Source of the DNA: Pseudobutyrivibrio xylanivorans
Lineage (GTDB): Bacteria > Bacillota > Clostridia > Lachnospirales > Lachnospiraceae
Length of the DNA: 64,000 nt
Reading direction: 5' to 3'
Assembly: GCF_008935055.1 (NCBI RefSeq)
Contig: NZ_CP043028.1
Span: 1,273,901-1,337,900 of the forward strand
The notes under the pieces are model-generated. The model was not told the origin of the DNA. It did no database searches and saw only the letters and a list, made by a program, of their open reading frames with translations. Positions 11,253-21,588 of this stretch are shown here, in pieces (positions within the stretch are counted from its first letter, which is position 1; each line of letters starts with the position of its first letter). Made by a program: the position numbers and the translations under genes.

Positions 11253-12296
11253 TTAAACCCTCTGAGATAAAAAGCTGGTAATCTTTCTAACTATAGCAAA
11301 ATCGTTTTGAATTTCTTCCACCTTCAGACGATTCTCCTCGGAGAAGCCAACCAATATATCGTGGTTTGCCTCTGCAAGGTAGTCCATAATACCGTCGATA
11401 TCGCTCTTTATATTCTTTGGGCACTTGATATAGTGACGCTTTCCAGCGGTGATATAAAGAGTATAGGTGATTGAAAAGTGATGCCAAAGGAACTTGTGCA
11501 TTGTGGAATATTTGTAAATCCATATGATGGCATCAATAGGTACAATAGCCACGCCATAACTACTGGTCTCAATGAAATAATGCTCAGTAATGAACATATC
11601 CTCAGTAGCTAACTGTGGCAATGTAGCAAGCTCCTCCTCTGCCTCCGCCAGTATCTCCGCAGGCTTTCCGTAGGCTCTTGTCTTTTGCACAGGAATTGAT
11701 AATACAGGAAAAACGATGAAAACACAACACACAATGATATTAATGAGGCTGTAGATTCCAAAAATCACAAAGAACAGCTCAAAAGCTCTTGTGACAAAAC
11801 CTGTAGCGTCCGGTTCCGAAATAGTATAGGAAGAAACTGTCGACAGAATGCCCTCCTCGCTCCAGTTCAAATCATGGGCAAGGTTCGATAGCAATGTCCT
11901 GGCAGCCTGTGATTCATAGAGAATCTTTCCTGTAACCTTCAGCTCATCAATGTTAGGAGCTCCCTGCTCGCAGGTATCTGGATCCAAAAGTACGATTACG
12001 CACTCGGAATTAATCATGGTGTAATAATAGTAGCCCCTGGTATTATCCAGCCATTTACTGGTATAGCCTGTAAAATAAAGATTTGATAGATCAAACTTTG
12101 CGTAGGTTTCCTTATCATTATATAAATCGTGAAGACTCACACTGTCCTCTGAATAGGTCTTTGGAAAAAGCATGTGCCAAACAGGAAAAATAAATGAAAG
12201 AACCAAAAGGATTACAAGAAATATGATAGGAGCATAAAGCCTATTTTTGTAATATGTCTTTATTGACCTTGTAATTAAATGCTCCAGTGAATCCAT
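11253..12296 (-). CDS. Membrane protein of unknown function (DUF6709-like)
   Basis: A 347-residue protein with one transmembrane helix at about 20-43, an extracytoplasmic domain of about 125 residues containing DLYNDKETYAKFDL and TGYTSKWLDNTRGYYYY, and a hydrophobic stretch at about 170-200 that returns to the cytoplasm. The C-terminal domain (from about 225) has IVPIDAIIWIYKYS, resembling PH-like folds that bind a partner or lipid. I recall similar Lachnospiraceae proteins annotated as DUF6709. First gene of the operon with the methyltransferase and hslO; ATG with weak upstream pairing. Confidence 0.7.
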   Translation of the reverse strand: MDSLEHLITRSIKTYYKNRLYAPIIFLVILLVLSFIFPVWHMLFPKTYSEDSVSLHDLYNDKETYAKFDLSNLYFTGYTSKWLDNTRGYYYYTMINSECVIVLLDPDTCEQGAPNIDELKVTGKILYESQAARTLLSNLAHDLNWSEEGILSTVSSYTISEPDATGFVTRAFELFFVIFGIYSLINIIVCCVFIVFPVLSIPVQKTRAYGKPAEILAEAEEELATLPQLATEDMFITEHYFIETSSYGVAIVPIDAIIWIYKYSTMHKFLWHHFSITYTLYITAGKRHYIKCPKNIKSDIDGIMDYLAEANHDILVGFSEENRLKVEEIQNDFAIVRKITSFLSQRV

Positions 12297-12345
12297 ATTA
12301 TCTCCATTGTACTAGTCGCACTTCCTCAAAATAGGAAAAGCCTAA

Positions 12346-13290
12346 TTATCTATGTGCTTCAAGCCACTGATAGATATCCTCATAAACTGTCTGTCTATCA
12401 AGCTCATGTAAAATCTCGTGGCGGTCACCCTGATATAATTTCAGAATAACATCTTTTATGCCAGCCTTCTTGAATGCGTCAGTTGTCTGCTTTGTACCCT
12501 GTCCAAGATTTCCAACAGGATCAGCATCACCTGAAACCACTAAAAGTGGCATGCTCTTGCGCATCTTTGCAATGCACTCCTCAGAGCATACATATTTTAC
12601 AGCCTCTGAAAGGCCCTTGTAAGCATTTACCGTAAACATAAATGTGCAGTACTTATCATGGTAATATTTCTCAACACCTTCAATATTCTTTGAAAGCCAT
12701 GAATTAGCATAATCCTTGCCATAGCAATCGTAATTCTTGTAAGGTGCGCTGTAAGTCATACTCTGCACAAGCTTGCTTCTGTAATTCTTTCCTCTGAAGA
12801 ACGAAATAACCGCTACAACCGCAAGGCCTGCGTTGCAAAGAGCCTGTGACTCCCAGCCTGTTCCCATAATGATAGCGCCGCTAAGATTCTCAATATAGGC
12901 CGCCTTTACAGAAAGGAACTTTCTGAGCATGTAAGAGCCCATTGAATGCCCTAAAATAAAATACTTTATTGTTGGGTAAGCCTTTCTTGTCATGGAATAG
13001 TGAGTGTAGATATCCTCCACCATATCATCTGAAGGATGCTTACCTGTCATAACTCCAAGCTCATCATCACTTGCCACTGAATGACCATGACCAATATGAT
13101 CATGAGCCACAACTACATAGCCTTTTGAAGCCAAAAATGTAGCAAACTCATCATATCTTTCAATATAATCAACCATTCCATGAACAATCTGCAAAACTGC
13201 AATTGGCTCCTGTTCTGGAAGCCACTTCCTGCAGTGAATCACCGAATGACCATCTGCCGAATTAAAATTATACTCCTCTTGCCTTATCAA
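12346..13290 (-). CDS. Alpha/beta hydrolase, lysophospholipase/monoacylglycerol lipase-like
   Basis: A 314-residue serine hydrolase of the Hydrolase_4 group. The nucleophile elbow is LGHSMGSYM, the acid is in VVSGDADPVG and the histidine in GDRHEILHE. The oxyanion region is IVHGMVDYIERY and the family motif DHIGHGHS is present. No signal peptide is seen, so it is probably cytoplasmic and acts on lipid esters. The start is TTG at 13290, chosen because GGAGGG lies six bases upstream and no ATG is available before the conserved N-terminal strand. Confidence 0.9.
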   Translation of the reverse strand: MIRQEEYNFNSADGHSVIHCRKWLPEQEPIAVLQIVHGMVDYIERYDEFATFLASKGYVVVAHDHIGHGHSVASDDELGVMTGKHPSDDMVEDIYTHYSMTRKAYPTIKYFILGHSMGSYMLRKFLSVKAAYIENLSGAIIMGTGWESQALCNAGLAVVAVISFFRGKNYRSKLVQSMTYSAPYKNYDCYGKDYANSWLSKNIEGVEKYYHDKYCTFMFTVNAYKGLSEAVKYVCSEECIAKMRKSMPLLVVSGDADPVGNLGQGTKQTTDAFKKAGIKDVILKLYQGDRHEILHELDRQTVYEDIYQWLEAHR

Positions 13291-13366
13291 AATATTCCCT
13301 CCGAAATTACTTAATACTCCCTTTGAGTAACTACATTTTAGAGTATTTCATCCCCATATTCAACAA

Positions 13367-13563
13367 CAAAAAGCCCCAGCTACAGCTACAAGACTCTACC
13401 CATAAAAAGCCCCAGTTACGGCTACAAGCCTTACCTAAAAAATCCCCCAGTTACGGCTACAAGCCTATACCTACAAAAAGCCCCAGTTACGGCTACAAGC
13501 CTGAGGTATCTCTGCTCAACTCATGTTTCGCTGAGACACCTCAGAGCTTGCTGCCTACTGAGG
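13367..13563. repeat. Family A palindrome, copy 3, with a 36-bp tandem run of its left half
   Basis: The left-half motif CCCCAGTTACGGCTACAAGCC (with small variants) occurs four times at a period of about 36 bp from 13371, and only the last is followed by the complementary right half ending TGCCTACTGAGG. The inner stem TGAGGTATCTC / GAGACACCTCA is again a new sequence that pairs. The whole 308-bp gap between atpC and the hydrolase gene (13291-13598) otherwise shows no gene. Confidence 0.8.
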
Positions 13564-13598
13564 CTTTTATATGTCGTATAATATTACGCTACGCGACG

Positions 13599-14024
13599 TT
13601 ATATTTTATACATATTCTTCGCACCGGCGCCCTTAAGTCGAGCCATAGCGCGGGCAAGATTACTGCTTGAAATCTGGTAGTCGATGTGACTCTGCTTCTG
13701 CTGGAGCTGCTCCTGAGCACGCTCTAAAGCTTCCTGTGCACGGAAGGTATCAATATCCTCCGGACGTTCGCAGGAGTAAGCAACGATTTTAACATCTCCA
13801 CCTGGGTAAACTGTAACCAATCCATCGGAAATGATTCCATATTTCCAGGCACCGTTTTCAAGCTGGTAACGAACTGTACCAATCTCAACGATACCTGTAA
13901 ACTGCTCGTGGTGATTGAGAATACCCTTCTCACCATCACGGCCAGGAATTACGATAAACTGGCAAGGACCATCGTAGAAGACGCCATCACAAGCAATAAT
14001 TTTCAAATTAAATAATGATGCCAT
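13599..14024 (-). CDS. atpC: F1Fo ATP synthase epsilon subunit
   Basis: Central-stalk subunit that couples rotation to catalysis and inhibits the ATPase. At 141 residues it has the normal length: an N-terminal beta-sandwich (LKIIACDGVFYDGPCQFIVI, then HHEQFTGIVEIG) and a C-terminal helical hairpin (REAL-type segment ALERAQEQLQQKQS). AAGGAG precedes the ATG. It is the last gene of the atp operon, 3 bp after atpD, and is followed by the family A repeat rather than a classic terminator. Confidence 0.95.
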   Translation of the reverse strand: MASLFNLKIIACDGVFYDGPCQFIVIPGRDGEKGILNHHEQFTGIVEIGTVRYQLENGAWKYGIISDGLVTVYPGGDVKIVAYSCERPEDIDTFRAQEALERAQEQLQQKQSHIDYQISSSNLARAMARLKGAGAKNMYKI

Positions 14025-14027
14025 AAG

Positions 14028-15431
<1,404 letters not shown>

Positions 15432-16454
15432 TTACCTCACTGCCTGTTTCTTTGCTTTTTTCTTCTTAAGCGCCTTGGCACCGCCGATTACCTCAGTGAT
15501 TTCCTGAGTAATCTGTGCCTGACGCACTCTGTTGTATTCAATAGATAATTCACGAAGAATTGCCTCTGCATTATCTGTCGCGGCCTGCATGGCCATCATT
15601 CGGGCATTTTCCTCACTGGCTGAGCACTCAACGAGCGCACCATACATGAAACCTGTGAAGTTATTATGCACCAGCTGCTCGAGAACTTCCTTCAATGATG
15701 GGAAGAATGGGAACCATTTATCACCACCCTGTGCGAAGGCCTCCATCTCGTAGCTGTTGATTGAGTGAACGTGCTTAACACCAGCCTTCATCTCTGCTGC
15801 TGCCTTTCCTGTTCCCTCAACGTCCTCCTGAATTTCCTTAACCTTATCCTTAATGAACTTGTGAGTTCTCAATGGAAGAAGTCGTTCAACGCAAGTCTCC
15901 TCGGTAACTGAATTAAGCATCTTTGTGTAGATGACATCAATTCTGTCCACCTCGCGATTATTGTACTTGTGGATCATGTATTCGGCAATTACACGAGCTC
16001 TATGCATTGATGGATTGTTTGAAGAAAAATGGAAATCCTCATCCACATTGTATCCACCATTTATAAAGAATGCTCGTCCAACCTCACCTACGACAAACAG
16101 CTCGTACTCATCATCTTTAAGGTCTGAGATACGCTCAAGCGTCATCTTGATTGCGTTGTGGTTGTAGGCACCAGCCATTCCCTTATCACCTGTGAAAACG
16201 ATGAAGCCACGCTTTTTGAACTGTGACTTTTCGTCCTCAACATTGTTATCGAAGTAACGGTGTCTGATGTCAGGGAAGTGTGCCAGGTTCTCTGCAAGGC
16301 CTCGCTGAACCGCTTCGAAGAAAGGCTCAGTAGCCTGAAGCTTTGACTTAGCCTTTCGAAGCTTCATGGAAGACATCATGTACATGGCATTTGTAATCTT
16401 CATGGTATCCTGAATACTATTTATTCTATTCTGGATTTCCTTTGTACTTGCCAT
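15432..16454 (-). CDS. atpG: F1Fo ATP synthase gamma subunit (long form)
   Basis: The rotor shaft of F1. N-terminal ASTKEIQNRINSIQDTMKIT and C-terminal NRVRQAQITQEITEVIGGA are the conserved coiled-coil ends. At 340 residues it is about 50 longer than the usual 285-295. The extra sequence lies mainly in the middle domain around residues 185-245 (KEIQEDVEGTGKAAAEMKAG and onward) plus a lysine-rich tail LKKKKAKKQ. It lies between the delta-alpha fusion gene and atpD in the normal place, with 3-bp gaps on both sides. Confidence 0.95.
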   Translation of the reverse strand: MASTKEIQNRINSIQDTMKITNAMYMMSSMKLRKAKSKLQATEPFFEAVQRGLAENLAHFPDIRHRYFDNNVEDEKSQFKKRGFIVFTGDKGMAGAYNHNAIKMTLERISDLKDDEYELFVVGEVGRAFFINGGYNVDEDFHFSSNNPSMHRARVIAEYMIHKYNNREVDRIDVIYTKMLNSVTEETCVERLLPLRTHKFIKDKVKEIQEDVEGTGKAAAEMKAGVKHVHSINSYEMEAFAQGGDKWFPFFPSLKEVLEQLVHNNFTGFMYGALVECSASEENARMMAMQAATDNAEAILRELSIEYNRVRQAQITQEITEVIGGAKALKKKKAKKQAVR

Positions 16455-16457
16455 ACT

Positions 16458-18473
16458 TTACTCCCGACTTTTCTTGAAATCATTTGCAGCACCAATGATA
16501 GCTGCCTTAAGATCGTCAGACAATTCCTTTGACTGAGTAAGCGAATTCAAAATGTATGCGTGACTCTCTGCAAAGTAATCAAGCATGTCAGCTCTGAACT
16601 GCTTAACCTCTTCTACCTTTAAATCACTGAAGATATGAGCATTAGCGACAACCAAAATTACAACCTGCTCTGCCATTGTGAATGGACGGTTAAGTGGCTG
16701 CTTTAAGAGCTCCATAAGAACACGACCGTGGGCCAGCTGCTTCTTTGTTGCCTCATCAAGATCTGATGCGAACTGTGTGAAAACTTCCATCTCACGATAC
16801 TGTGCAAGGTCGATACGAATTGAGCCTGCTGCTTTCTTCATAGCCTTTGTCTGGGCAGCACCACCTACACGGGATACTGAAAGACCAACGTTAACGGCTG
16901 GTCGCTGACCGGCATTGAAAAGCTGTGACTCAAGGAATATCTGACCATCAGTGATTGAAATAACGTTTGTAGGAATATATGCAGACAAATCGCCTGCCTG
17001 TGTTTCAATAATAGGAAGAGCTGTGATTGAACCACCACCAACTTCCTTGGTAATTCTAGCTGAACGCTCAAGAAGTCTTGAGTGAAGATAGAATACATCA
17101 CCTGGATATGCCTCACGTCCTGGCGAACGCTCGAGCAACAATGAAATAGCACGGTATGCAACAGCATGCTTTGACAAATCATCGTAAACGATGAGAACGT
17201 CCTTGCCTGAGTACATGAAATACTCTGCAAGTGCTGTACCTGCATAAGGTGCAATATACTGAAGTGGAGCTGGGTCTGATGCTGTGGCACTAACGATGAT
17301 TGTGTAGTCCATAGCGTCATGCTCCTTTAATGTGTTAACAAGCTTTGCAATTGTAGATGCCTTCTGACCGATGGCAACGTAAACGCAGATAACACCCTTG
17401 CCCTTCTGATTGATAATTGTATCAGTGGCAATTGAAGTCTTACCTGTCTGTCTATCGCCGATGATAAGCTCACGCTGTCCACGGCCGATAGGGAACATTG
17501 AATCGATAGAAAGAAGACCTGTCTCCATTGGCTGGCTTACAGACTCTCTCTCAACAATTGAAGGTGCTGGGCACTCAACTGGACGGAAGCCAGCTTCATC
17601 AATATCGCCCATGCCATCAAGTGGCTCACCAAGAGCATTTACAATACGACCAAGGAAAGCATCACCAACAGGGATACCAGCCATCTTGCCGGTACGAACT
17701 ACCTTTGAGCCTTCCTTAACCTCAGTGTCACGACCAAAGAGAATGACACCAATCTCATCGCGGCGGATATCCTGTACCATACCATTTACGCCGCAATCAA
17801 AAATAACGATTTCACCATAAAATGCATGGTCAATACCGTCAACGTTGGCGATACCATCACCAACCCAGTTTACGATACCAACTTCCTGATCCTTAGCCTC
17901 AAGCTCGAAATCTGAAATGCTTGACTTAAGGATTGAAAGGATACCCTGGTCAACTGAGCTGACACCAACAGCAGCCTTAAGCTTCTGTGTAAGCTGGTCG
18001 ATACGGCCCTGCTCACTCCAATCGTACTCCTTGGTGCCAACTGAAAGAACGAATCCACTCTTAAGTGACTCATCCTGCTCTAATTTAATTTCGATAAATT
18101 CATTATCATATTCTTTTGCTAGGAATTTCCTAATGCCATCAAGCTGTTCCTCGGTAGGCTCTGTGACATAACGAAGCTTTGCAGAAGATACCTTTCCTGC
18201 AGAATTTTCGCGTGCTGTCTTGTAATCAGCTACTATCTCATCGAACAGATCGAAATCGCCGTTCTCACAAAGTAACTTTAAGAAGTTGCGGATTTCTCTA
18301 GGGAAAATTCTTTCGATGATTTGCTCTTTCTTTGCGAAAGCAACTGTAGGATCACAAAGTTCCTCTCCGATTGCAGGCACAGCTTCGATAATAGAAGCTG
18401 TTGACTGTAAATATGAGCTTGCATTTCTTAGGCTATATAATTCTCTAACGTAATTATTAGTAGTCTGTGTCAA
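16458..18473 (-). CDS. atpHA: F1Fo ATP synthase delta-alpha fusion protein
   Basis: One 671-residue ORF encodes two subunits normally made separately. Residues 1-170 match delta/OSCP, the peripheral-stalk link (YVRELYSLRNASSYLQS at the start, LRYVTEPTEEQLDGIRKFL later). Residues from about 174 match alpha from its usual N-terminus (GILSILKSSISDFELEAKDQ), with Walker A GDRQTGKTS at 339-347 and the alpha arginine-finger region downstream. No stop, frameshift, ATG, GTG or TTG start is visible at the junction. The start is TTG at 18473, two bases after the atpF stop, with AGGTGA six bases upstream. Gene order is otherwise standard. With three alphas per F1, a fusion would give three deltas unless processed or accommodated. 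Confidence 0.95.
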   Translation of the reverse strand: MTQTTNNYVRELYSLRNASSYLQSTASIIEAVPAIGEELCDPTVAFAKKEQIIERIFPREIRNFLKLLCENGDFDLFDEIVADYKTARENSAGKVSSAKLRYVTEPTEEQLDGIRKFLAKEYDNEFIEIKLEQDESLKSGFVLSVGTKEYDWSEQGRIDQLTQKLKAAVGVSSVDQGILSILKSSISDFELEAKDQEVGIVNWVGDGIANVDGIDHAFYGEIVIFDCGVNGMVQDIRRDEIGVILFGRDTEVKEGSKVVRTGKMAGIPVGDAFLGRIVNALGEPLDGMGDIDEAGFRPVECPAPSIVERESVSQPMETGLLSIDSMFPIGRGQRELIIGDRQTGKTSIATDTIINQKGKGVICVYVAIGQKASTIAKLVNTLKEHDAMDYTIIVSATASDPAPLQYIAPYAGTALAEYFMYSGKDVLIVYDDLSKHAVAYRAISLLLERSPGREAYPGDVFYLHSRLLERSARITKEVGGGSITALPIIETQAGDLSAYIPTNVISITDGQIFLESQLFNAGQRPAVNVGLSVSRVGGAAQTKAMKKAAGSIRIDLAQYREMEVFTQFASDLDEATKKQLAHGRVLMELLKQPLNRPFTMAEQVVILVVANAHIFSDLKVEEVKQFRADMLDYFAESHAYILNSLTQSKELSDDLKAAIIGAANDFKKSRE

Positions 18474-18475
18474 TT

Positions 18476-18958
18476 TTATTCACCTGCTTTATCCAAAAAA
18501 TCATCAAACAGTTCGCTGTCAACTGCAGCCCCTGCCTTGCTACCAATTACCTTTGTGGTTGCATCAAGAACCATCTCAGCAATTTCCTTCTTTGCACTGG
18601 CAATAATCTTTTCCTTCTCGTGATATGCCTCAACAACCGCATTGTCGCGGATGCTCTTAGCATCATCCTTTGCTGTAGATACGATCTGCTGGTACTGACC
18701 ATCAGCAGTCTTTCTTGCCTCGGCAATAATCTGTTTCTTCTGCTCTTCGACAGAATCAAGCTTATCCTGATATTCCTGAGCCAGCTGCTTAGCCTCTTTT
18801 TCTCTTGTTACGGCCTTGTCAATGACATCGTTAGCTTCTTCCTGACGCTTTTCAATAGTCTTGGCAATTGGCTTGAAGAACACAAGCTTCATCGCAACAA
18901 ATAGAATAAGTAAGTTTATAACTGTCCAGAGAATATTCCAAAATGAAATATTAATCAT
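18476..18958 (-). CDS. atpF: F1Fo ATP synthase b subunit
   Basis: Peripheral-stalk subunit anchored in the membrane. The 160-residue protein has one N-terminal transmembrane helix (SFWNILWTVINLLILFVAMK) followed by a long charged coiled coil (IEKRQEEANDVIDKAVTREK and onward), the normal layout and length. Its C-terminus meets the delta domain. The stop is 2 bp from the TTG of the delta-alpha fusion. ATG at 18958, with AGAGGA about nine bases upstream. Confidence 0.95.
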   Translation of the reverse strand: MINISFWNILWTVINLLILFVAMKLVFFKPIAKTIEKRQEEANDVIDKAVTREKEAKQLAQEYQDKLDSVEEQKKQIIAEARKTADGQYQQIVSTAKDDAKSIRDNAVVEAYHEKEKIIASAKKEIAEMVLDATTKVIGSKAGAAVDSELFDDFLDKAGE

Positions 18959-19004
18959 CGTTATCTATCCTCTTTTTCTATTCCAACTTCAATAAACGGT
19001 TTAA

Positions 19005-19250
<246 letters not shown>

Positions 19251-19937
19251 TTATTCAATAGCTTCCTTGATGTATAACGATGTCAGGAATACAAATACGT
19301 ACGCCTGAAGTAATCCATCGAAAATATCGAAATATACGCTGAAGATAGCTGGAATAATCGGTGGAACTACTATCTTAAGCATTTCCATGATTACGAATGC
19401 ACCAAGTACATTTCCGAAAAGTCGCATACACAAAGACAATGGTCTTGTGAATACATCGAGAATGTTGAATGGTGTAACGATAGGAACTGGCTCAACAAAT
19501 GCATGTAGCCATTTCTTCGTTCCCTTTTGGTAAATACCAGCGGCTTCCACGAGAATAATACTCATGAGCGCCAACGCAATAGTGACATTCAAATCCTTTG
19601 TTGGTGATTTGAAACCAAACAAGCCGATGATGTCTGATACACCGATGTAAAGAAGTACTGTAACGAGATAAGGAACATAAGCCTCTCCTTCCTCGCCGAG
19701 TGTACCTCCAACAATGCCCGTCAGTTTCTCATAAACAAACTCGGCAAATGCCTGTCTCTTACCGATGTTCTGGGTCTTAAGTCCTCTGGTCATCAAAAAA
19801 CCAAAGAGAATCAAGATAGCCATTACAATCCAAGTAACTACAACTGATTCCAAAATTGGAATTTCCAAGCTACCAACGTGGATGGTGAAGACAGTCTCGC
19901 AATTTAGCTCTTCAACAAGCTTTTCCGCTAAATCCAA
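19251..19937 (-). CDS. atpB: F1Fo ATP synthase a subunit
   Basis: Stator subunit of Fo that holds the ion half-channels. The 228-residue protein has about five to six transmembrane helices; the essential arginine lies in PLSLCMRLFGNVLGAFVI and the C-terminal helix contains QAYVFVFLTSLYI. The start is TTG at 19937, set by AGGAGG seven bases upstream; no ATG precedes the conserved N-terminus. First gene of the operon; no atpI is seen upstream. Confidence 0.95.
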   Translation of the reverse strand: MDLAEKLVEELNCETVFTIHVGSLEIPILESVVVTWIVMAILILFGFLMTRGLKTQNIGKRQAFAEFVYEKLTGIVGGTLGEEGEAYVPYLVTVLLYIGVSDIIGLFGFKSPTKDLNVTIALALMSIILVEAAGIYQKGTKKWLHAFVEPVPIVTPFNILDVFTRPLSLCMRLFGNVLGAFVIMEMLKIVVPPIIPAIFSVYFDIFDGLLQAYVFVFLTSLYIKEAIE

Positions 19938-20089
19938 GAAAACACCTCCTATTCTTTTTTACTGCTTAGACCCCTTTTTATGGGGTTCTCAAGCCAACAT
20001 ATCCCCCATTTTAGTCTTTTCGCACAAAAATGTAAGATACAAATTGGACAATGTGTATATCGACAAAAACCCCATATTGGTATGTTTTC

Positions 20090-20118
20090 ACCATATACCC
20101 AAAAAAGTGTCTAGTCAA
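20090..20118 (-). promoter_or_regulatory. Probable atp operon promoter
   Basis: On the minus strand TTGACT (20118-20113) and TATGGT (20095-20090) are 17 bp apart, leaving a leader of about 150 nt before the TTG of atpB. The leader contains a small ACCCC...GGGGT hairpin near 19976-19992. The -10 is weak, so this is provisional. Confidence 0.45.
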
Positions 20119-20174
20119 TGCTAGTCACTTTTATTACACAAAAAATTCAATCCTTTTTAACACGAGTTTAGGCA

Positions 20175-20202
20175 TAAAAAAACCGCCATTAATCAATGGC
20201 GG
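20175..20202 (-). terminator. guaD terminator overlapping the stop codon
   Basis: CCGCCATT / AATGGCGG with a 4-nt loop, followed on the minus strand by seven Ts. The guanine deaminase stop codon lies inside the hairpin. Confidence 0.9.
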
Positions 20203-21481
20203 TGAATACTTTTTTACCCTTTACAAATTTGTCTTTTATGAAGGCGTCTGCATCGTTATAACACATACGCTCGATGCGTTCTCGGATAGACATATCTCTC
20301 ATTGAGAACATCTTGCTGTCGTCTATAACCAATGCATCAAAATCATAACCCGGCTTGAAGGTTCCGACCTTTCCGAAGTAACTTCCGCCACCTGCAGTAG
20401 CCAGATAGAATACCTCCTCAAAGGTGAGTGGCTTAACATTCTGATCCACAAGACGATAATACATCTTCGATGCCTGAAGTGTAATCAGCATGGTCTTTAC
20501 CATGTTCATTGATGAGCCAGCAGCAACATCAGTGGCAAGACCAATATTAATACCGTAATCAAGGAACTTGCGGATCGGCGCAATTCCCGATGTAAGATTC
20601 ATGTTTGAATCCGCACAGTGAGCAATGTAAGCACCATGCTTCTTTAGAATCTCCATCTCTCTCTCATCTGAATGAACACAATGAGCCATAATTGTAGGAC
20701 GCTCTGGTGTACCCATTGTGTCAAACATCTCGTAAGCATTTGCATAACAGGTCGACTCAGGAACAAGCTCCTTCACCCAGGCAATTTCAGAGTGGTTCTC
20801 TGAAAGATGTGACTGGATTCTGAGGTCCTTCTCAGCTGACAGCTTGCCCAGTCCCTTCATTAGCTCATCTGAGCATGAAGGTATAAAGCGAGGTGTGAGA
20901 ATTGGCTTAGTATTTACATACTTGTCTTCGATAGCTTCAAGCCATTTACGAGTGTGCTCAAGAGATGTCTCTGCACTCTCTTCCTCAAGCCCTGCGCCAC
21001 CATTCCTATCCATGTTGACCTTGCCAACATAAGTGATAAGTCCGGTCTCTTCAAGCTGGTTCATCAGCTCAATTGTAGCTTCGTTGTGAAGTGTTCCGAA
21101 AACTACTGCACGGGTTGTAAAGCAACGTCGCAGATCCGCAGTAAAAAAGGCATACGCATGACGGGCATAGTCCATGTTTGAATACTTGGCCTCCTCTGGG
21201 AAGGTGTACGTGGAAAGCCATTCCAATAGCTCAGCATCCATGCCGATTCCACGGAAGGAATACTGAGGAGCATGAACATGCAAATCTGTCATACCAGGGA
21301 TAATCAAACGCTCGCCATAATCATAAAGTGGCAGCCCCTTATACTCCTCTGGCAATTCTGTGAATGCGCCCTTACAGATACCATCCACACAGACCAAATA
21401 GCCTCTATAATATGTAATTATACTGTTCTGACTCTCAGAGAAGGCAATGCCTCCACGAAGTACAAAACTCTCTTTTTTCAT
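20189..21481 (-). CDS. guaD: Guanine deaminase
   Basis: Zinc-dependent hydrolysis of guanine to xanthine and ammonia, a purine salvage/catabolic step in the cytoplasm. The 430-residue amidohydrolase has the metal site DLHVHAPQYSFRG typical of guanine deaminases, histidines in IQSHLSENHSE and MAHCVHSDE, and the aspartate in GLATDVAAGSS. Length is normal. ATG at 21481 has GGAG upstream. It is a single gene with its own terminator. Confidence 0.94.
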   Translation of the reverse strand: MKKESFVLRGGIAFSESQNSIITYYRGYLVCVDGICKGAFTELPEEYKGLPLYDYGERLIIPGMTDLHVHAPQYSFRGIGMDAELLEWLSTYTFPEEAKYSNMDYARHAYAFFTADLRRCFTTRAVVFGTLHNEATIELMNQLEETGLITYVGKVNMDRNGGAGLEEESAETSLEHTRKWLEAIEDKYVNTKPILTPRFIPSCSDELMKGLGKLSAEKDLRIQSHLSENHSEIAWVKELVPESTCYANAYEMFDTMGTPERPTIMAHCVHSDEREMEILKKHGAYIAHCADSNMNLTSGIAPIRKFLDYGINIGLATDVAAGSSMNMVKTMLITLQASKMYYRLVDQNVKPLTFEEVFYLATAGGGSYFGKVGTFKPGYDFDALVIDDSKMFSMRDMSIRERIERMCYNDADAFIKDKFVKGKKVFTAID

Positions 21482-21498
21482 AATAAACTCCTAACAAA

Positions 21499-21555
21499 CG
21501 GGAAAAACACAGCCATCCAGGATTGCCTTCGGCAAAGAGGCTGGTTTGTGGGAGA
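21499..21555. repeat. Small hairpin repeat family E, copy 1
   Basis: Contains TTGCC-TTC-GGCAA within GATTGCCTTCGGCAAAGAGG, flanked by sequence shared with 47171-47262 (CGGGAAA leading, then the same ATTGCCTTCGGCAA). It lies between guaD and the small gene at 21589. Confidence 0.45.
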
Positions 21556-21588
21556 CCTTTTCTTTAACTATGTTAAACAAAAAGCCTC

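Noticed and set aside
13323-13670. 115-residue ORF on the plus strand
   Set aside because: It runs through the 36-bp tandem repeats and into atpC; its protein repeat (KSPSYGYKP) is a by-product of the DNA repeat and has no ribosome site.
16458-18473. A separate atpA start inside the delta-alpha ORF
   Set aside because: No ATG, GTG or TTG with a ribosome site was found around residues 165-180.
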